Part shown: one piece after another, positions 28,399 through 37,214 of the stretch
How the letters are laid out: every line of letters begins with the position of its first letter
Position numbering within the stretch: the first letter of the stretch is position 1
Assembly (NCBI RefSeq): GCF_009805705.1
Contig: NZ_VSMB01000007.1
Coordinates: 124,001 to 188,000 of the forward strand
Length of the DNA stretch: 64,000 nucleotides
Direction of reading: 5' to 3'
Origin: Ruania rhizosphaerae
GTDB taxonomy: Bacteria > Actinomycetota > Actinomycetes > Actinomycetales > Beutenbergiaceae
Translations under genes and position numbers: made by a program
The notes under the pieces: generated by a model
The model's input: the letters and a program-made list of their open reading frames with translations, nothing else
Database searches by the model: none
Told to the model about the DNA's origin: nothing

Positions 28399-28935
28399 AT
28401 GTCCTCGCCCGACCGTGAACCCACAGCTGACCCGGGAACCCATGGCGCCGAGCTCGCTGCGGCTGAAGCGGAGATCACGGCCTTCTGGCGCCGTGCCCGC
28501 TACACCTCGCGCAGCCTCGCGACCCAGGTGCATCCCCAGCTCGAACCCTCGGGCTACACCGTGCTCGCTGCCATCGACGATCTCCAGATCCCGGGCGAGG
28601 GGACCGGGGCGGGGGTGCGTGCCCAGGAGGTCGCCGAGCGCCTGGACCTGCACAAGTCCACGCTGTCCCGGGTGATCGCCGATCTGGAGGGGCTAGGTCT
28701 GTTGGAGCGCACGGTCGACCCCGGCGACGCCCGGGCCAGGCTGCTGCAACTGACGCCCGACGGGGCGGACTCGCTGCGAGAGGCGAGGCGGCGCCGTCGG
28801 GCGGTGTTCTCGGCCCGGCTCGCCCGATGGTCGCCGGAAGACTTGAGTGACCTGGCGCGCCTCATGGGCCGCCTCAACCACGACCTGCGCCCGGACGGGG
28901 CAGCCGGTGAGGAGCCTCACACCCCTCCAGGATAG
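28399..28935 (+). CDS. MarR family transcriptional regulator
   Basis: The protein has 178 residues. The winged helix includes RAQEVAERLDLHKSTLSRVIADLEGLGLLERTVDPGDARARLLQLT (read in parts), with the wing motif DPGDARARL typical of MarR. A 19-bp palindrome beginning inside its stop codon precedes the drug exporter gene, so this protein is the likely repressor of that exporter. The ligand is unknown. Confidence 0.87.
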   Translation: MSSPDREPTADPGTHGAELAAAEAEITAFWRRARYTSRSLATQVHPQLEPSGYTVLAAIDDLQIPGEGTGAGVRAQEVAERLDLHKSTLSRVIADLEGLGLLERTVDPGDARARLLQLTPDGADSLREARRRRRAVFSARLARWSPEDLSDLARLMGRLNHDLRPDGAAGEEPHTPPG

Positions 28936-28951
28936 TTGTGTTACACAACTA
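28933..28951. promoter_or_regulatory. MarR-type operator at the end of marR
   Basis: TAGTTGTGT-T-ACACAACTA is a perfect 19-bp palindrome. Its first three bases are the marR stop codon, and it ends 74 bp before the MFS gene. Length, symmetry and place fit a MarR-family dimer site controlling the exporter. Confidence 0.75.
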
Positions 28952-29025
28952 GTTGCTACGCTGGCTCCGCAGGTCACGCGGAGATGGCTGCCCCTCTCCG
29001 CGTGCCCGCTGGCGTCGAATGAGAG

Positions 29026-30591
29026 GTGAGCCAGGTCGTGACCGACACCATTGCCGAGCAGATCGAGACCCGCGAGTACACCCACAGGGAGATCCTGAAG
29101 GTCTTGACCGGCCTGCTGGCGGGCCTGTTCACCGCGATGATCTCCACCACGATCGTCTCCACGGCCCTGCCGACGATCATGGCCGACCTGGGCGGCACGC
29201 AGCGGCAGTACACCTGGGTGATCACCGCGGCCCTGCTGGCGATGGCGATCTCCACGCCGATCTGGGGCAAGCTCGCGGACCTGTTCAACAAGAAGGTCCT
29301 CGTCCAGACCGCGATCGTGCTCTTCGTGATCGGTTCCATCGGGGCAGGGGCTGCACAGGCGATTCCGGCGATGATGGCTTTCCGGGCCGTGCAAGGGCTG
29401 GCGATGGGTGGCCTGACCGCGCTCGTGCAGGCGGTGCTCGGCACGATCATCCCGCCCCGGCAACGCGGCCGGTACTTCGGCTACATGGGGGCCGTGATGG
29501 CCGTCGCCACGGTCTCCGGCCCGCTGCTGGGTGGCGTGATCACCGACCACCTGCACTGGCGCTGGTGCTTCTTCGTGTGCGTACCGCTCGCCGTGATCGC
29601 CATCGCGGTGCTGCAGGCCACCCTCACTCTGCCCACGTCGCCGCGTGCTCGGGTGCGCCTCGACATCGCCGGAGCGGTGCTGGTCGCGATCGCCGCTGCC
29701 CTGCCGATGCTGTGGGTCACCTTCGCCGGGAACGACTTCGCCTGGCTCTCCTGGCAGACGGGAGCCTTCTTCGGTGGTGCGCTGCTCGCTGTGGTGATCC
29801 TGGTGCGGGTGGAGTTGCGTGCCTCGCAGCCGATCATTCCGCTGCGGGTGCTGCGCAACCGCACCACTGGCCTGATGATCGTCGCGAGTATCGCCGTCGG
29901 GGTCGCGATGTTCGGCACCGGGGTGTTCGCCACGCAGTACTTCCAGCTCGCAGGCGGTCACTCACCCACCACGGCCGGGTTGATGACCATCCCGCTGATC
30001 GTCTCGCAGATGGCCGCCGGCATCGCCAGTGGTCAGATCGTCACCCGCACCGGCCGGTGGCGGCCGGTGATGGTGGTGGCGGCCGTGCTGCTCGTCGTCG
30101 GGCTCGGCGGGCTGGGGCTTGTGCTCGACCACACCACGCCCTACTGGGTCGTGGCTGTGTTCATGGCCGTCTCCGGCGTGGGCGTCGGGGGACTGATCCA
30201 GAACATCGTGCTCGCCGTGCAGAACACTGTGGACGTCAAGGATGTCGGCGCGTCCTCGGCCACGATCGCGTTCTTCCGATCGGTCGGGGGAACGATCGGA
30301 GTCTCCGTCCTCGGGGCGGTGCTGGCCAACCAGGTCACCTCACGCATCACCGACGGCGTCCAGGCCCTGGGTATGGACGCCTCCCAGGTGGGGGCGAGCC
30401 AGGGCAGCCTGGACGTGGCGAGCCTGCCCGCGGCGCTGCAGGAGCTCTTCCACCAGGCCTATGGCGACTCCTTCGGGCTGCTGTTCGAGATTGCCGGCGC
30501 CGCCTCGATCGTCACCCTGCTGGCGATCGTGCTGGTGCGCGAGACCGCGCTGCGCACGACGGTGCACATGGCGACCGAGCGGGCAGACTGA
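29026..30591 (+). CDS. MFS drug exporter, DHA2/EmrB-QacA type (14 segments)
   Basis: The protein has 521 residues. DHA2 motifs are clear: STTIVSTALPTIMADLGG (motif D1), GKLADLFNKKVL (motif A) and RAVQGLAMGG, with about 14 membrane segments. It is probably a proton-driven multidrug exporter repressed by the adjacent MarR. The start at 29026 (GTG) is taken, but the GTG at 29038 is equally well placed behind GAGAGGTGAG. Confidence 0.9.
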   Translation: MSQVVTDTIAEQIETREYTHREILKVLTGLLAGLFTAMISTTIVSTALPTIMADLGGTQRQYTWVITAALLAMAISTPIWGKLADLFNKKVLVQTAIVLFVIGSIGAGAAQAIPAMMAFRAVQGLAMGGLTALVQAVLGTIIPPRQRGRYFGYMGAVMAVATVSGPLLGGVITDHLHWRWCFFVCVPLAVIAIAVLQATLTLPTSPRARVRLDIAGAVLVAIAAALPMLWVTFAGNDFAWLSWQTGAFFGGALLAVVILVRVELRASQPIIPLRVLRNRTTGLMIVASIAVGVAMFGTGVFATQYFQLAGGHSPTTAGLMTIPLIVSQMAAGIASGQIVTRTGRWRPVMVVAAVLLVVGLGGLGLVLDHTTPYWVVAVFMAVSGVGVGGLIQNIVLAVQNTVDVKDVGASSATIAFFRSVGGTIGVSVLGAVLANQVTSRITDGVQALGMDASQVGASQGSLDVASLPAALQELFHQAYGDSFGLLFEIAGAASIVTLLAIVLVRETALRTTVHMATERAD

Positions 30592-30898
30592 CCGATCTGC
30601 CCGGTGCGGACCCAGGTTCCGGGCGCTGACCGAGGTTCCCGCCTCGGTCGGCGCCGGGAACTGAGGTCGGTACCGGGAACGCGGGTCGGCAGGTGGCGGG
30701 GCGGACGGTCCGCTTCATCCCGGCCGATGTGACACTCGCCACGCAAGTCGTGGTTTCGGGGCCCGATAGGGGAGACTGAGGGCAGGGCGTTGTCGACTCG
30801 CGCCCGGCATCGCGGTTTCGTGTGCGCTCACCTGGACGCCGAGTAGCACCAGTGACGGTCTCTGCGGTGAATCCCTACCTCAGAGAGCTGTTCTCTTC
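30592..30898. other. 307-bp gap between the exporter and the helicase gene
   Basis: The left part contains the exporter's terminator hairpin. The right 200 bp hold no reading frame I can support and presumably carry the helicase promoter and leader. DEAD-box helicase genes often have long cold-responsive leaders, but I see no cold-shock box. Confidence 0.5.
30617..30660 (+). terminator. Terminator after the MFS exporter gene
   Basis: The 19-bp arms (30617-30635 and 30642-30660) around a 6-nt loop have two mismatches; the inner 8 bp GACCGAGG/CCTCGGTC are perfect. The hairpin begins 26 bp after the exporter stop codon. Confidence 0.7.
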
Positions 30899-32476
30899 AT
30901 GTCTGATTCCCCCCTGTCCTTCCGCGCCCTCGGCGTACCCGCTTCGCTGGTGCGCTCCCTCGAAGGGCGTGGCATCACCGAGCCGTTCCCGATCCAGACG
31001 GCCACGCTGCGCGACACCCTCGCCGGCCGTGACGTGCTCGGCCGTGGTCGTACCGGTTCCGGTAAGACTCTCGCCTTCTCGCTGCCGCTGGTGGCGCGCC
31101 TGTCCGACTCCCGTCCGGGCAGGTCCGGCGCTCCGCGCGGACTCGTGCTGGCTCCCACGCGCGAGCTGGCCTCGCAGATCGCCGAGACCATTGCCCCGCT
31201 GGCCGCCGCCGCGGGTCTGACCCACACCGTGATCTTCGGTGGCGTCGGCCAGGGCAAGCAGGTGGAGGCGCTGCGCCGCGGCGTCGACATCCTCGTGGCC
31301 TGCCCCGGACGCCTCGAAGACCTCAAGGGCCAGGGCCACCTGCGCCTGGACGCCGTCGAGATCTCCGTACTCGACGAGGCGGACCACATGGCGGACCTGG
31401 GGTTCCTGCCGGCCGTCAAGCGCATCCTCGACGCGACGCCGCGCGGCGGGCAGCGGATGCTGTTCTCCGCCACCCTCGACAACGGTGTGGACATCCTCGT
31501 CAAGCGGTACCTCACCAACCCCCTCACCCACTCCGTGGACCCCTCCTCCTCGCCGGTGGCCGCGATGACCCACCACATCCTCGAGGTGGCTGACGTGGGC
31601 GCGAAGCGCGACCTGGTCGAGCAGCTCGCCTCGGGCCGCACCCGCCGGCTGTTCTTCACCCGGACCAAGCACCAGGCCCGCAAGCTGGCGCGCCAGCTCA
31701 CGGCTAGCGGAATCCCCGCCGTCGACCTGCATGGCAACCTCTCCCAGAATGCTCGCGAGCGGAACCTCGACGCGTTCTCCACGGGCGCGGTGAAGGTGCT
31801 CGTGGCCACGGACATCGCGGCGCGCGGGATCCACGTCGACGACATCGACCTTGTCGCGCACGTCGACCCCCCGGCCGAGCACAAGGCCTACCTGCACCGC
31901 TCCGGCCGCACCGCGCGCGCCGGTTCGGGCGGAACGGTCGTCACGATCATGCTCCCGGAGCAGCGCAAGGACGTTCGCCAGTTGCTGCGGGCCGCCAAGA
32001 TCGGCGCCCAGCCCACCGCACCGGAGGCGGCGATCGTCGCCGGCCTGGTCGGGGAGATGGCGCCGCGCGTGGCACCGAACGAGGCGCCGGAAGCTGCGGC
32101 CCGCAAGCCCGCCGCACAGCCCGCTCGCGGGCAGGGCGGATCCGGTCGCGCCGGTTCGGGTCAGGGCCGTTCCGGCCGGGGACGCCGCCCGCGCGGCGGT
32201 CAAGGAGCGTCGGGCTCGGCTCCAGATGGTGGGCAGCAAGGCCGGCGTCGCGACGACGGCGGCTCGCGCACGCGGAATGGCGCCCGTGGTTCCAGGCCCA
32301 CTGCCGACGGCGGAGCTCGCCTTGCGCGGACGGCGGAAGGTGGCGGTCGCGCGGTCTACGTGTCCGAGAGTGGGGCGCGCCCTGCTCGCGATACCTCCGC
32401 GGGGCGTGACGGGGGAGGGCGGCCATCTCGCCGTCGTGCTCCCCGCCGGGCCACCAGCGGCGGCACGCCCCGCTGA
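30899..32476 (+). CDS. DEAD-box ATP-dependent RNA helicase
   Basis: The protein has 525 residues. The core runs to about 380: Q motif FPIQTATL, motif I GRTGSGKT, Ia PTRELASQ, II DEAD (VLDEADHMADLGF), III SAT, V ATDIAARGIHVDD, VI HRSGRTARAG. The last 140 residues are a low-complexity Gly/Arg/Ser tail with RGG-like repeats, which in such helicases mediates RNA binding or condensate formation. The ATG is at 30899 with no strong ribosome site. Confidence 0.95.
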   Translation: MSDSPLSFRALGVPASLVRSLEGRGITEPFPIQTATLRDTLAGRDVLGRGRTGSGKTLAFSLPLVARLSDSRPGRSGAPRGLVLAPTRELASQIAETIAPLAAAAGLTHTVIFGGVGQGKQVEALRRGVDILVACPGRLEDLKGQGHLRLDAVEISVLDEADHMADLGFLPAVKRILDATPRGGQRMLFSATLDNGVDILVKRYLTNPLTHSVDPSSSPVAAMTHHILEVADVGAKRDLVEQLASGRTRRLFFTRTKHQARKLARQLTASGIPAVDLHGNLSQNARERNLDAFSTGAVKVLVATDIAARGIHVDDIDLVAHVDPPAEHKAYLHRSGRTARAGSGGTVVTIMLPEQRKDVRQLLRAAKIGAQPTAPEAAIVAGLVGEMAPRVAPNEAPEAAARKPAAQPARGQGGSGRAGSGQGRSGRGRRPRGGQGASGSAPDGGQQGRRRDDGGSRTRNGARGSRPTADGGARLARTAEGGGRAVYVSESGARPARDTSAGRDGGGRPSRRRAPRRATSGGTPR

Positions 32477-32612
32477 CAACTCGGTAGCGCGCTGCCCCCG
32501 GTTCCCCGGGTGGGCACTGTCCGGCGTGACACAGCTGCGCCGGGTGTGGGCGCTATGGTGCGCGGGCTGACGTATCGCGGTCGATTGCGTCGCTGAATCG
32601 CCCGCTATCAGG

Positions 32613-32661
32613 AATCCGTCGTCGATCTGGTCACTCACAGTGACCAGATCGACGACGGATT
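32613..32661. terminator. 49-bp perfect hairpin after the helicase gene
   Basis: Arms of 23 bp (32613-32635 and 32639-32661) pair without mismatch around CAC. The right arm is followed by TCGTGTTTTCGG, a partial T-tract. It contains GTCGATCTGG, also found in the direct repeats at 45746 and 45787. It may be a terminator, but the arms are longer than one needs. Confidence 0.65.
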
Positions 32662-32682
32662 TCGTGTTTTCGGGTCTGAGCC

Positions 32683-32718
32683 TTGCAACCTACAACCAAT
32701 CGGTTGTAGATTGTACTC
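32683..32718 (+). promoter_or_regulatory. ArsR operator and leaderless promoter
   Basis: CTACAACC-AATC-GGTTGTAG (32690-32709) is a perfect palindrome of the ACAACC/GGTTGT type seen with ArsR/SRPBCC pairs. It lies between a -35-like TTGCAA (32683) and a -10-like TAGATT (32707-32712) 18 bp apart. The ATG follows six bases after the -10, so the message is probably leaderless and autorepressed. Confidence 0.75.
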
Positions 32719-33099
32719 ATGACCGAGGGCACCAACGAGGACCGGGCAGATGCCCTGTTCCACGCGCTCGCCGACCGGACCCGGCGCGACATCATGCGCC
32801 GCGTCCTGGCCGGGGAGCACTCGGTCTCGGCGCTGGCTCAGCACTACGACATGAGCTTCGCCGCGGTGCAGAAGCACGTCGCCGTGCTCGAGAGAGCCGG
32901 TCTGATCACCAAGCGCCGCGTCGGTCGTGAGGCGCTCGCGACCGGCGATATCGACACCGTCCGCTCCGTCGGCTCCATGCTCACCGAGATCGAGCAGGTC
33001 TGGCGCGGACGCATCGCGAGGATGGACGACCTCCTCGCCTCCCCATCCGAGTCCGGCTCGTCTTCACCCAGCCCGATCGACACCACGAAGGAGCACTGA
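32719..33099 (+). CDS. ArsR family transcriptional regulator
   Basis: The winged-helix repressor has 126 residues, with DALFHALADRTRRDIMRRVL and SVSALAQHYDMSFAAVQKHVAVLERAGLI. It lacks the CxC metal site, so it belongs to the group that pairs with SRPBCC proteins rather than metal sensors. The SRPBCC gene follows after 2 bp. The operator upstream implies autoregulation of the pair. Confidence 0.87.
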   Translation: MTEGTNEDRADALFHALADRTRRDIMRRVLAGEHSVSALAQHYDMSFAAVQKHVAVLERAGLITKRRVGREALATGDIDTVRSVGSMLTEIEQVWRGRIARMDDLLASPSESGSSSPSPIDTTKEH

Positions 33100-33101
33100 T
33101 C

Positions 33102-33590
33102 ATGCCTGTCACCGGAGTCCAGAAGGACATCGACACCCGCACTCTCACCATCACCGCCGAGTTCGCCGCGCCTGTGGAGCAGGTGTGGGGGATCTACGCC
33201 GACCCGCGCAAGCTCGAGCAGGTCTGGGGTCCGCCGACCTACCCGGCGACTTTCGTTGAGCACTCACTCACCCCGGGAGCTCGAGTCACGTACTACATGA
33301 CGAGCCCCGAGGGTGAGAAGCACGGGGGGTGGTGGGAGATCGCCGAGGTCGACGCGCCGCACTCCCTCCGGTTCCGGGACGGCTTCGCCGACGCCGACCT
33401 CAGCCCAGTCGACACGGCGCCCGTCTCGGAGAACGTCTACCGGTTCGAGGCCATTGACGGCGGTACCCGAGCGGTCTACACCAGCACCTACGCCACGGCT
33501 GAGGCGCTCCAGCAGGTGCTCGACATGGGGATGGAGGAAGGTGCCACCCTCTCGATCAACCAGATCGACGGGTTCCTCGCCGCGGCCTGA
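33102..33590 (+). CDS. SRPBCC (AHSA1-like) domain protein
   Basis: The 162-residue START/SRPBCC fold protein has ITAEFAAPVEQVWGIYADPRKLEQVWGPPTYPATF (in parts), the usual first strand and WGPP loop, and a final helix QVLDMGMEEGATLSINQIDG. Family members bind small hydrophobic ligands; the ligand here is unknown. It is in an operon with the ArsR repressor and is followed by a long hairpin. Confidence 0.85.
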   Translation: MPVTGVQKDIDTRTLTITAEFAAPVEQVWGIYADPRKLEQVWGPPTYPATFVEHSLTPGARVTYYMTSPEGEKHGGWWEIAEVDAPHSLRFRDGFADADLSPVDTAPVSENVYRFEAIDGGTRAVYTSTYATAEALQQVLDMGMEEGATLSINQIDGFLAAA

Positions 33591-33611
33591 TCCTCGCATC
33601 GTCGCCGTAGG

Positions 33612-33666
33612 CGACAGTGCTGCGTCAGGTGGGCCACAGAGTGCTCCACCTGATGCAGCACTGTCG
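33612..33666. terminator. Long hairpin after the SRPBCC gene
   Basis: The 21-bp arms (33612-33632 and 33646-33666) beginning CGACAGTGCTGC pair with one G-T mismatch, and the 13-nt loop can pair further. It starts 21 bp after the stop codon, as expected for a terminator. Confidence 0.7.
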
Positions 33667-33743
33667 ATCGCGTGATGAAGCCCGCGCGAGGATCCGTCGC
33701 GCGGGGGATGACGAACCGTGCCGCCGGCAGGAACGCTGGGGGG

Positions 33744-34181
33744 ATGCGCTCACGATTGCTGTGGTTCGGCCTGCTCGTCCTCATCGCCGCGATGGCGGCT
33801 CTGATCGTCGCCGATATCTCGTGGTGGTTGATGATCCCCGTCGGCGTGCTGGTCGCGGTGTACGGCTGGTGGAGCTTTCCTGGCCGTGGTGGCGGTACCA
33901 CCCACGCCGTGGCCACCCAGCTCGCCGAGGTGGACTCTCGCGGCCGGGTGATCATCTACTGGCGCCCCGGTTGCACCTACTGCTCGGCGTTGCGGCGCCG
34001 CCTCGGATCGGCCAGGGACGAGGCCCTGTGGGTCAACATCTGGACCGATCCGGAGGCCGCTGCCTATGTGCGCAGCGTCAATGACGGCAACGAGACGGTG
34101 CCCACGGTCGTGATCGAGGGACGTGCGCACACCAACCCGGACGCAGGGCTGGTCCGCCGGCACCTGGCCACCGCGGCCTGA
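33744..34181 (+). CDS. Membrane-anchored glutaredoxin/mycoredoxin-like protein
   Basis: The protein has 145 residues. Two N-terminal membrane segments (about 5-48) precede a glutaredoxin domain with the redox motif CTYC (IIYWRPGCTYCSALR) and the cis-Pro loop TVPTVVI. Actinobacteria use mycothiol-dependent mycoredoxins with this fold, but the membrane anchor is less usual. Starts at 33675 and 33708 are possible; I chose 33744 because AGGA is suitably placed and residues before it look unstructured. Confidence 0.75.
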   Translation: MRSRLLWFGLLVLIAAMAALIVADISWWLMIPVGVLVAVYGWWSFPGRGGGTTHAVATQLAEVDSRGRVIIYWRPGCTYCSALRRRLGSARDEALWVNIWTDPEAAAYVRSVNDGNETVPTVVIEGRAHTNPDAGLVRRHLATAA

Positions 34182-34192
34182 GGGCGCAGCTA

Positions 34193-34216
34193 GCACTGCG
34201 GCACTGCGGCACTGCG
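34193..34216. repeat. Triple 8-bp tandem repeat
   Basis: GCACTGCG is repeated three times head to tail between the glutaredoxin-like gene and the lacI-type gene. A simple-sequence tract with no visible function. Confidence 0.7.
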
Positions 34217-34306
34217 TCGAGCCCGAGTGCTCCGACGTCGCACCGGAGGGCGGGCAGGTGCCGATGCGCCACTAGGCTCTCCCCACACGGCGAGCGAGGA
34301 GGACAG

Positions 34307-35344
34307 GTGGCGGGTAGCACGCGGACGCAGCGTCCGGGGATGAGCGATGTGGCCCGGGTGGCCGGTGTCTCGCACCAGACGGTGTCGCGGGTGCTGAACG
34401 ATCATCCCCATGTGCGCCCGGAGACCCGGGAGAAGGTGCTCGACGCGATCTCCGAACTCGGCTACCGCCGCAACAGCGCCGCCCGCGCGCTCGTCACCCG
34501 GCGTTCGGCGATCGTCGGCATCGTGACGAGCGGTTCGTTGCACTTCGGGCCGGCCACCACCCTCGCGGTACTCGAACAGTCAGCCCGCTCGGCCGGCTAC
34601 TTCGTCAGCGTCGCCACGGCGACCGACCCGACGCCAGAAGCCATGACCGACATCTTCGGCTCATTCATGGATCAGTCGGTGGAAGGCATCGTGGTGATCG
34701 CCCCGGACGAACGCGTGGCAGCGGCCGCCCGAGCCGCCTCGGCGCACGTGCCGGTGCTGCTGCTGGCCGCAATGACCAGTGCACCGGGAGACCCGCCGAT
34801 CCTCTCGGTGGATCAGGCCGGCGGAGCCCGGTTGCTGGCCCGTCACCTGATCGGGCTCGGGCATCGCGATCTCGTTCACATCACCGGCCCTGCCGACTGG
34901 TTCGATGCCATCTCCCGTCGCGATGCCTGGCACGCCGAGCTCGCGGCCGCGTCCTTGGTGCCTCGCGCCGACGTCCCGGGCGACTGGACCGCTGCCACCG
35001 GATACCAGGCGGCTCAGGGATTGCTCGGGAACCTGCCCGACGCTGTCTTCGCTGCCAACGACCAGACCGCACTCGGGGTGCTCCATGCCTTTGCCGACGC
35101 CGGAGTGCGGGTACCCGAGGACGTCTCGGTGGTCGGATATGACGACGTCGAGGGTTCCGACCACTTCATCCCGCCGCTGACGACCGTGCGCCAGGACTTC
35201 GGCGCGCTCGGCCGGCAGGCGATGGAGGTACTGATCCGCGCGGTGCAGGGAGAGCCTGCCCGTCCGGAACCGGTACCGCCGGAGCTGCTCGTGCGTTCCA
35301 GCACCGGGCCCCCCGCGGAGAGTGCGCGGCCCACCCATCGATGA
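34307..35344 (+). CDS. LacI family regulator of the arabinose genes
   Basis: The protein has 345 residues. The HTH is at residues 11-30 (MSDVARVAGVSHQTVSRVLN), then the hinge (NSAARALVTRRS) and a periplasmic-binding-protein-like sensor domain with VPEDVSVVGYDDVEGS. The GTG at 34307 follows GAGGAGG. It lies directly upstream of araBDA in the same direction, with a LacI-type operator in between, so it is most likely an L-arabinose-responsive repressor. That assignment rests on position. Confidence 0.85.
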   Translation: MAGSTRTQRPGMSDVARVAGVSHQTVSRVLNDHPHVRPETREKVLDAISELGYRRNSAARALVTRRSAIVGIVTSGSLHFGPATTLAVLEQSARSAGYFVSVATATDPTPEAMTDIFGSFMDQSVEGIVVIAPDERVAAAARAASAHVPVLLLAAMTSAPGDPPILSVDQAGGARLLARHLIGLGHRDLVHITGPADWFDAISRRDAWHAELAAASLVPRADVPGDWTAATGYQAAQGLLGNLPDAVFAANDQTALGVLHAFADAGVRVPEDVSVVGYDDVEGSDHFIPPLTTVRQDFGALGRQAMEVLIRAVQGEPARPEPVPPELLVRSSTGPPAESARPTHR

Positions 35345-35361
35345 GGGTGGCGCCGCCATGT

Positions 35362-35375
35362 TGTGAACGCTAACA
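35362..35375. promoter_or_regulatory. LacI-type operator in front of araB
   Basis: TGTGAACGCTAACA is a near-palindrome centred on CG, two changes from TGTTAGCGCTAACA. It is 112 bp before the araB ATG and 18 bp after the regulator's stop. Confidence 0.6.
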
Positions 35376-35486
35376 TTACGACGTGGGAGGCTGGACCAGC
35401 GGTCACGCCAGTCTCAGCCGGACCGCCCGGACCAGCACGCCTGCCCAGAACGCGACCTGTGCAATGACGCCGACCCAAGGAATGCC

Positions 35487-37214
35487 ATGACTGACCAGGA
35501 CACCTACACCATCGGTGTGGATTTCGGGACCCTCTCCGGCCGGGCGGTCGTCGTCCGGACCCGTGACGGTGCCGAACTCGGAAGCGCCGAGCACCCCTAT
35601 GCCCACGCCGTGATGGACCGGACCCTCACCGCCTCACCCGCCCGCACCGAGCTCCCCCCGGAGTGGGCGCTGCAGGTGCCGGCCGACTACGTCGAGGTAC
35701 TTCGCACCGCCGTGCCACGCGCCGTGGAGGCAGCCGGCATCGACCCGGCCCAGGTGGTCGGCATTGCCACCGACTTCACCGCCTGCACCATGATCCCGGT
35801 GACCGCCGACGGGACGCCGCTGTGCGAGCTCGAGCAGTTCGCCGACCGCCCGCACGCCTACGTCAAGCTGTGGAAGCACCACGCCGCTCAGCCCCACGCC
35901 GACCGCATCAACGCGATCGCCCGCGAGCGTGGCGAGTCCTGGCTGCCCCGGTACGGCGGACTCATCTCCTCCGAGTGGCAGTTCGCCAAGGGGCTGCAGC
36001 TGCTGGAGGAGGACCGCGAGATCTACGATGCGATGGACCTGTGGGTGGAGGCGGCCGACTGGATCGTCTGGCAACTCGGAGGTTCGTACGCCCGCAACGC
36101 CTGCACCGTTGGCTACAAGGGCATCCACCAGGACGGTGCCCATCCGGGTGAGGACTTCCTGACGGCGCTCAACCCTGACTTCGGAGGTTTCGTCCAGGAG
36201 AAGCTGGAGGCTCCGATCGCCCAGCTGGGGGACGCCGTCGGACATCTCACGGCCGAGGCGGCCGCCTGGACCGGCCTGCCGGAAGGCATCGCCGTGGCTG
36301 CCGGAAATGTGGACGCGCACGTCACCCTGCCGGCCGCGAACGCCGTCGGGAACGGGCAGATGACCCTCATCATGGGCACCTCCACGTGCCACGTGGTCAC
36401 CAGCGACGAACTGCACGAGGTCCCCGGCATGTGCGGCGTGGTCGATGGCGGGGTGATCGCCGGTACCTACGGCTACGAGGCCGGGCAGAGCGGCGTCGGG
36501 GACATCTTCGGGTGGTTCGTCTCCACCGGGGTGCCCGCCGAATACACGGCCGAGGCCGAGCGCCGGGGGATCTCCACGCATGCCTATCTCACCGAGCTCG
36601 CGCAGAAGCAGCCGATCGGCGGCCACGGACTGGTGGCCCTGGACTGGCACAACGGCAACCGGTCGGTGCTGGTGGACACCGAGCTCTCCGGGGTGATCAT
36701 CGGTCAGACGCTGGCCACGCGGCCCGAGGACGTCTACCGGGCGCTGCTGGAGTCCACGGCCTTCGGCACTCGCACCATCATCGAGGCATTCACCTCCTCC
36801 GGGGTGCCGATCACCGAACTGGTGGTGGCCGGTGGCCTGCTGAAGAACGAGTTCCTGATGCAGATGTACGCCGATGTGACCGGATTGCCGCTCAGCACGA
36901 TCACCTCGACCCAGGGCCCCGCGGTCGGGTCGGCGATCCATGCCGCTGTGGCCGCCGGCGTGTACCCGGACGTGCGTGCTGCCGCAGCAGCCATGGGGCA
37001 CCGCGTCGTGGGCGCGTACCAGCCGAACGCTGACGCGACTGAGGCCTACGACCGGTTGTTCGCCGAGTACACGCGGCTGCACGACTACTTCGGGCGCGGT
37101 GAGAACGACGTGATGAAGCGGCTCAAGACCATCCGCCGCGAAGCCTGGGAGGCGAGCAACGCCGTCGAGGCCGACGCCGCTCCAGCCCTGACCGTTCCCG
37201 AGGAGCTCTCATGA
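35487..37214 (+). CDS. araB: Ribulokinase
   Basis: This enzyme phosphorylates L-ribulose in arabinose catabolism. It has 575 residues. FGGY-kinase features include VDFGTLSGRAVVV (phosphate loop), TDFTACTMIPV, AGNVDAHVTLPAA and MGTSTCHVV. The ATG has AAGGAA upstream. The stop overlaps araD by ATGA, so the genes are coupled in the order kinase, epimerase, isomerase. Confidence 0.95.
   Translation: MTDQDTYTIGVDFGTLSGRAVVVRTRDGAELGSAEHPYAHAVMDRTLTASPARTELPPEWALQVPADYVEVLRTAVPRAVEAAGIDPAQVVGIATDFTACTMIPVTADGTPLCELEQFADRPHAYVKLWKHHAAQPHADRINAIARERGESWLPRYGGLISSEWQFAKGLQLLEEDREIYDAMDLWVEAADWIVWQLGGSYARNACTVGYKGIHQDGAHPGEDFLTALNPDFGGFVQEKLEAPIAQLGDAVGHLTAEAAAWTGLPEGIAVAAGNVDAHVTLPAANAVGNGQMTLIMGTSTCHVVTSDELHEVPGMCGVVDGGVIAGTYGYEAGQSGVGDIFGWFVSTGVPAEYTAEAERRGISTHAYLTELAQKQPIGGHGLVALDWHNGNRSVLVDTELSGVIIGQTLATRPEDVYRALLESTAFGTRTIIEAFTSSGVPITELVVAGGLLKNEFLMQMYADVTGLPLSTITSTQGPAVGSAIHAAVAAGVYPDVRAAAAAMGHRVVGAYQPNADATEAYDRLFAEYTRLHDYFGRGENDVMKRLKTIRREAWEASNAVEADAAPALTVPEELS

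Noticed and set aside
32105-32476. Low-complexity C-terminal end of the helicase as a frameshift
   Set aside because: Gly/Arg-rich tails are normal for DEAD-box helicases, and the frame stays open with RGG-like composition.
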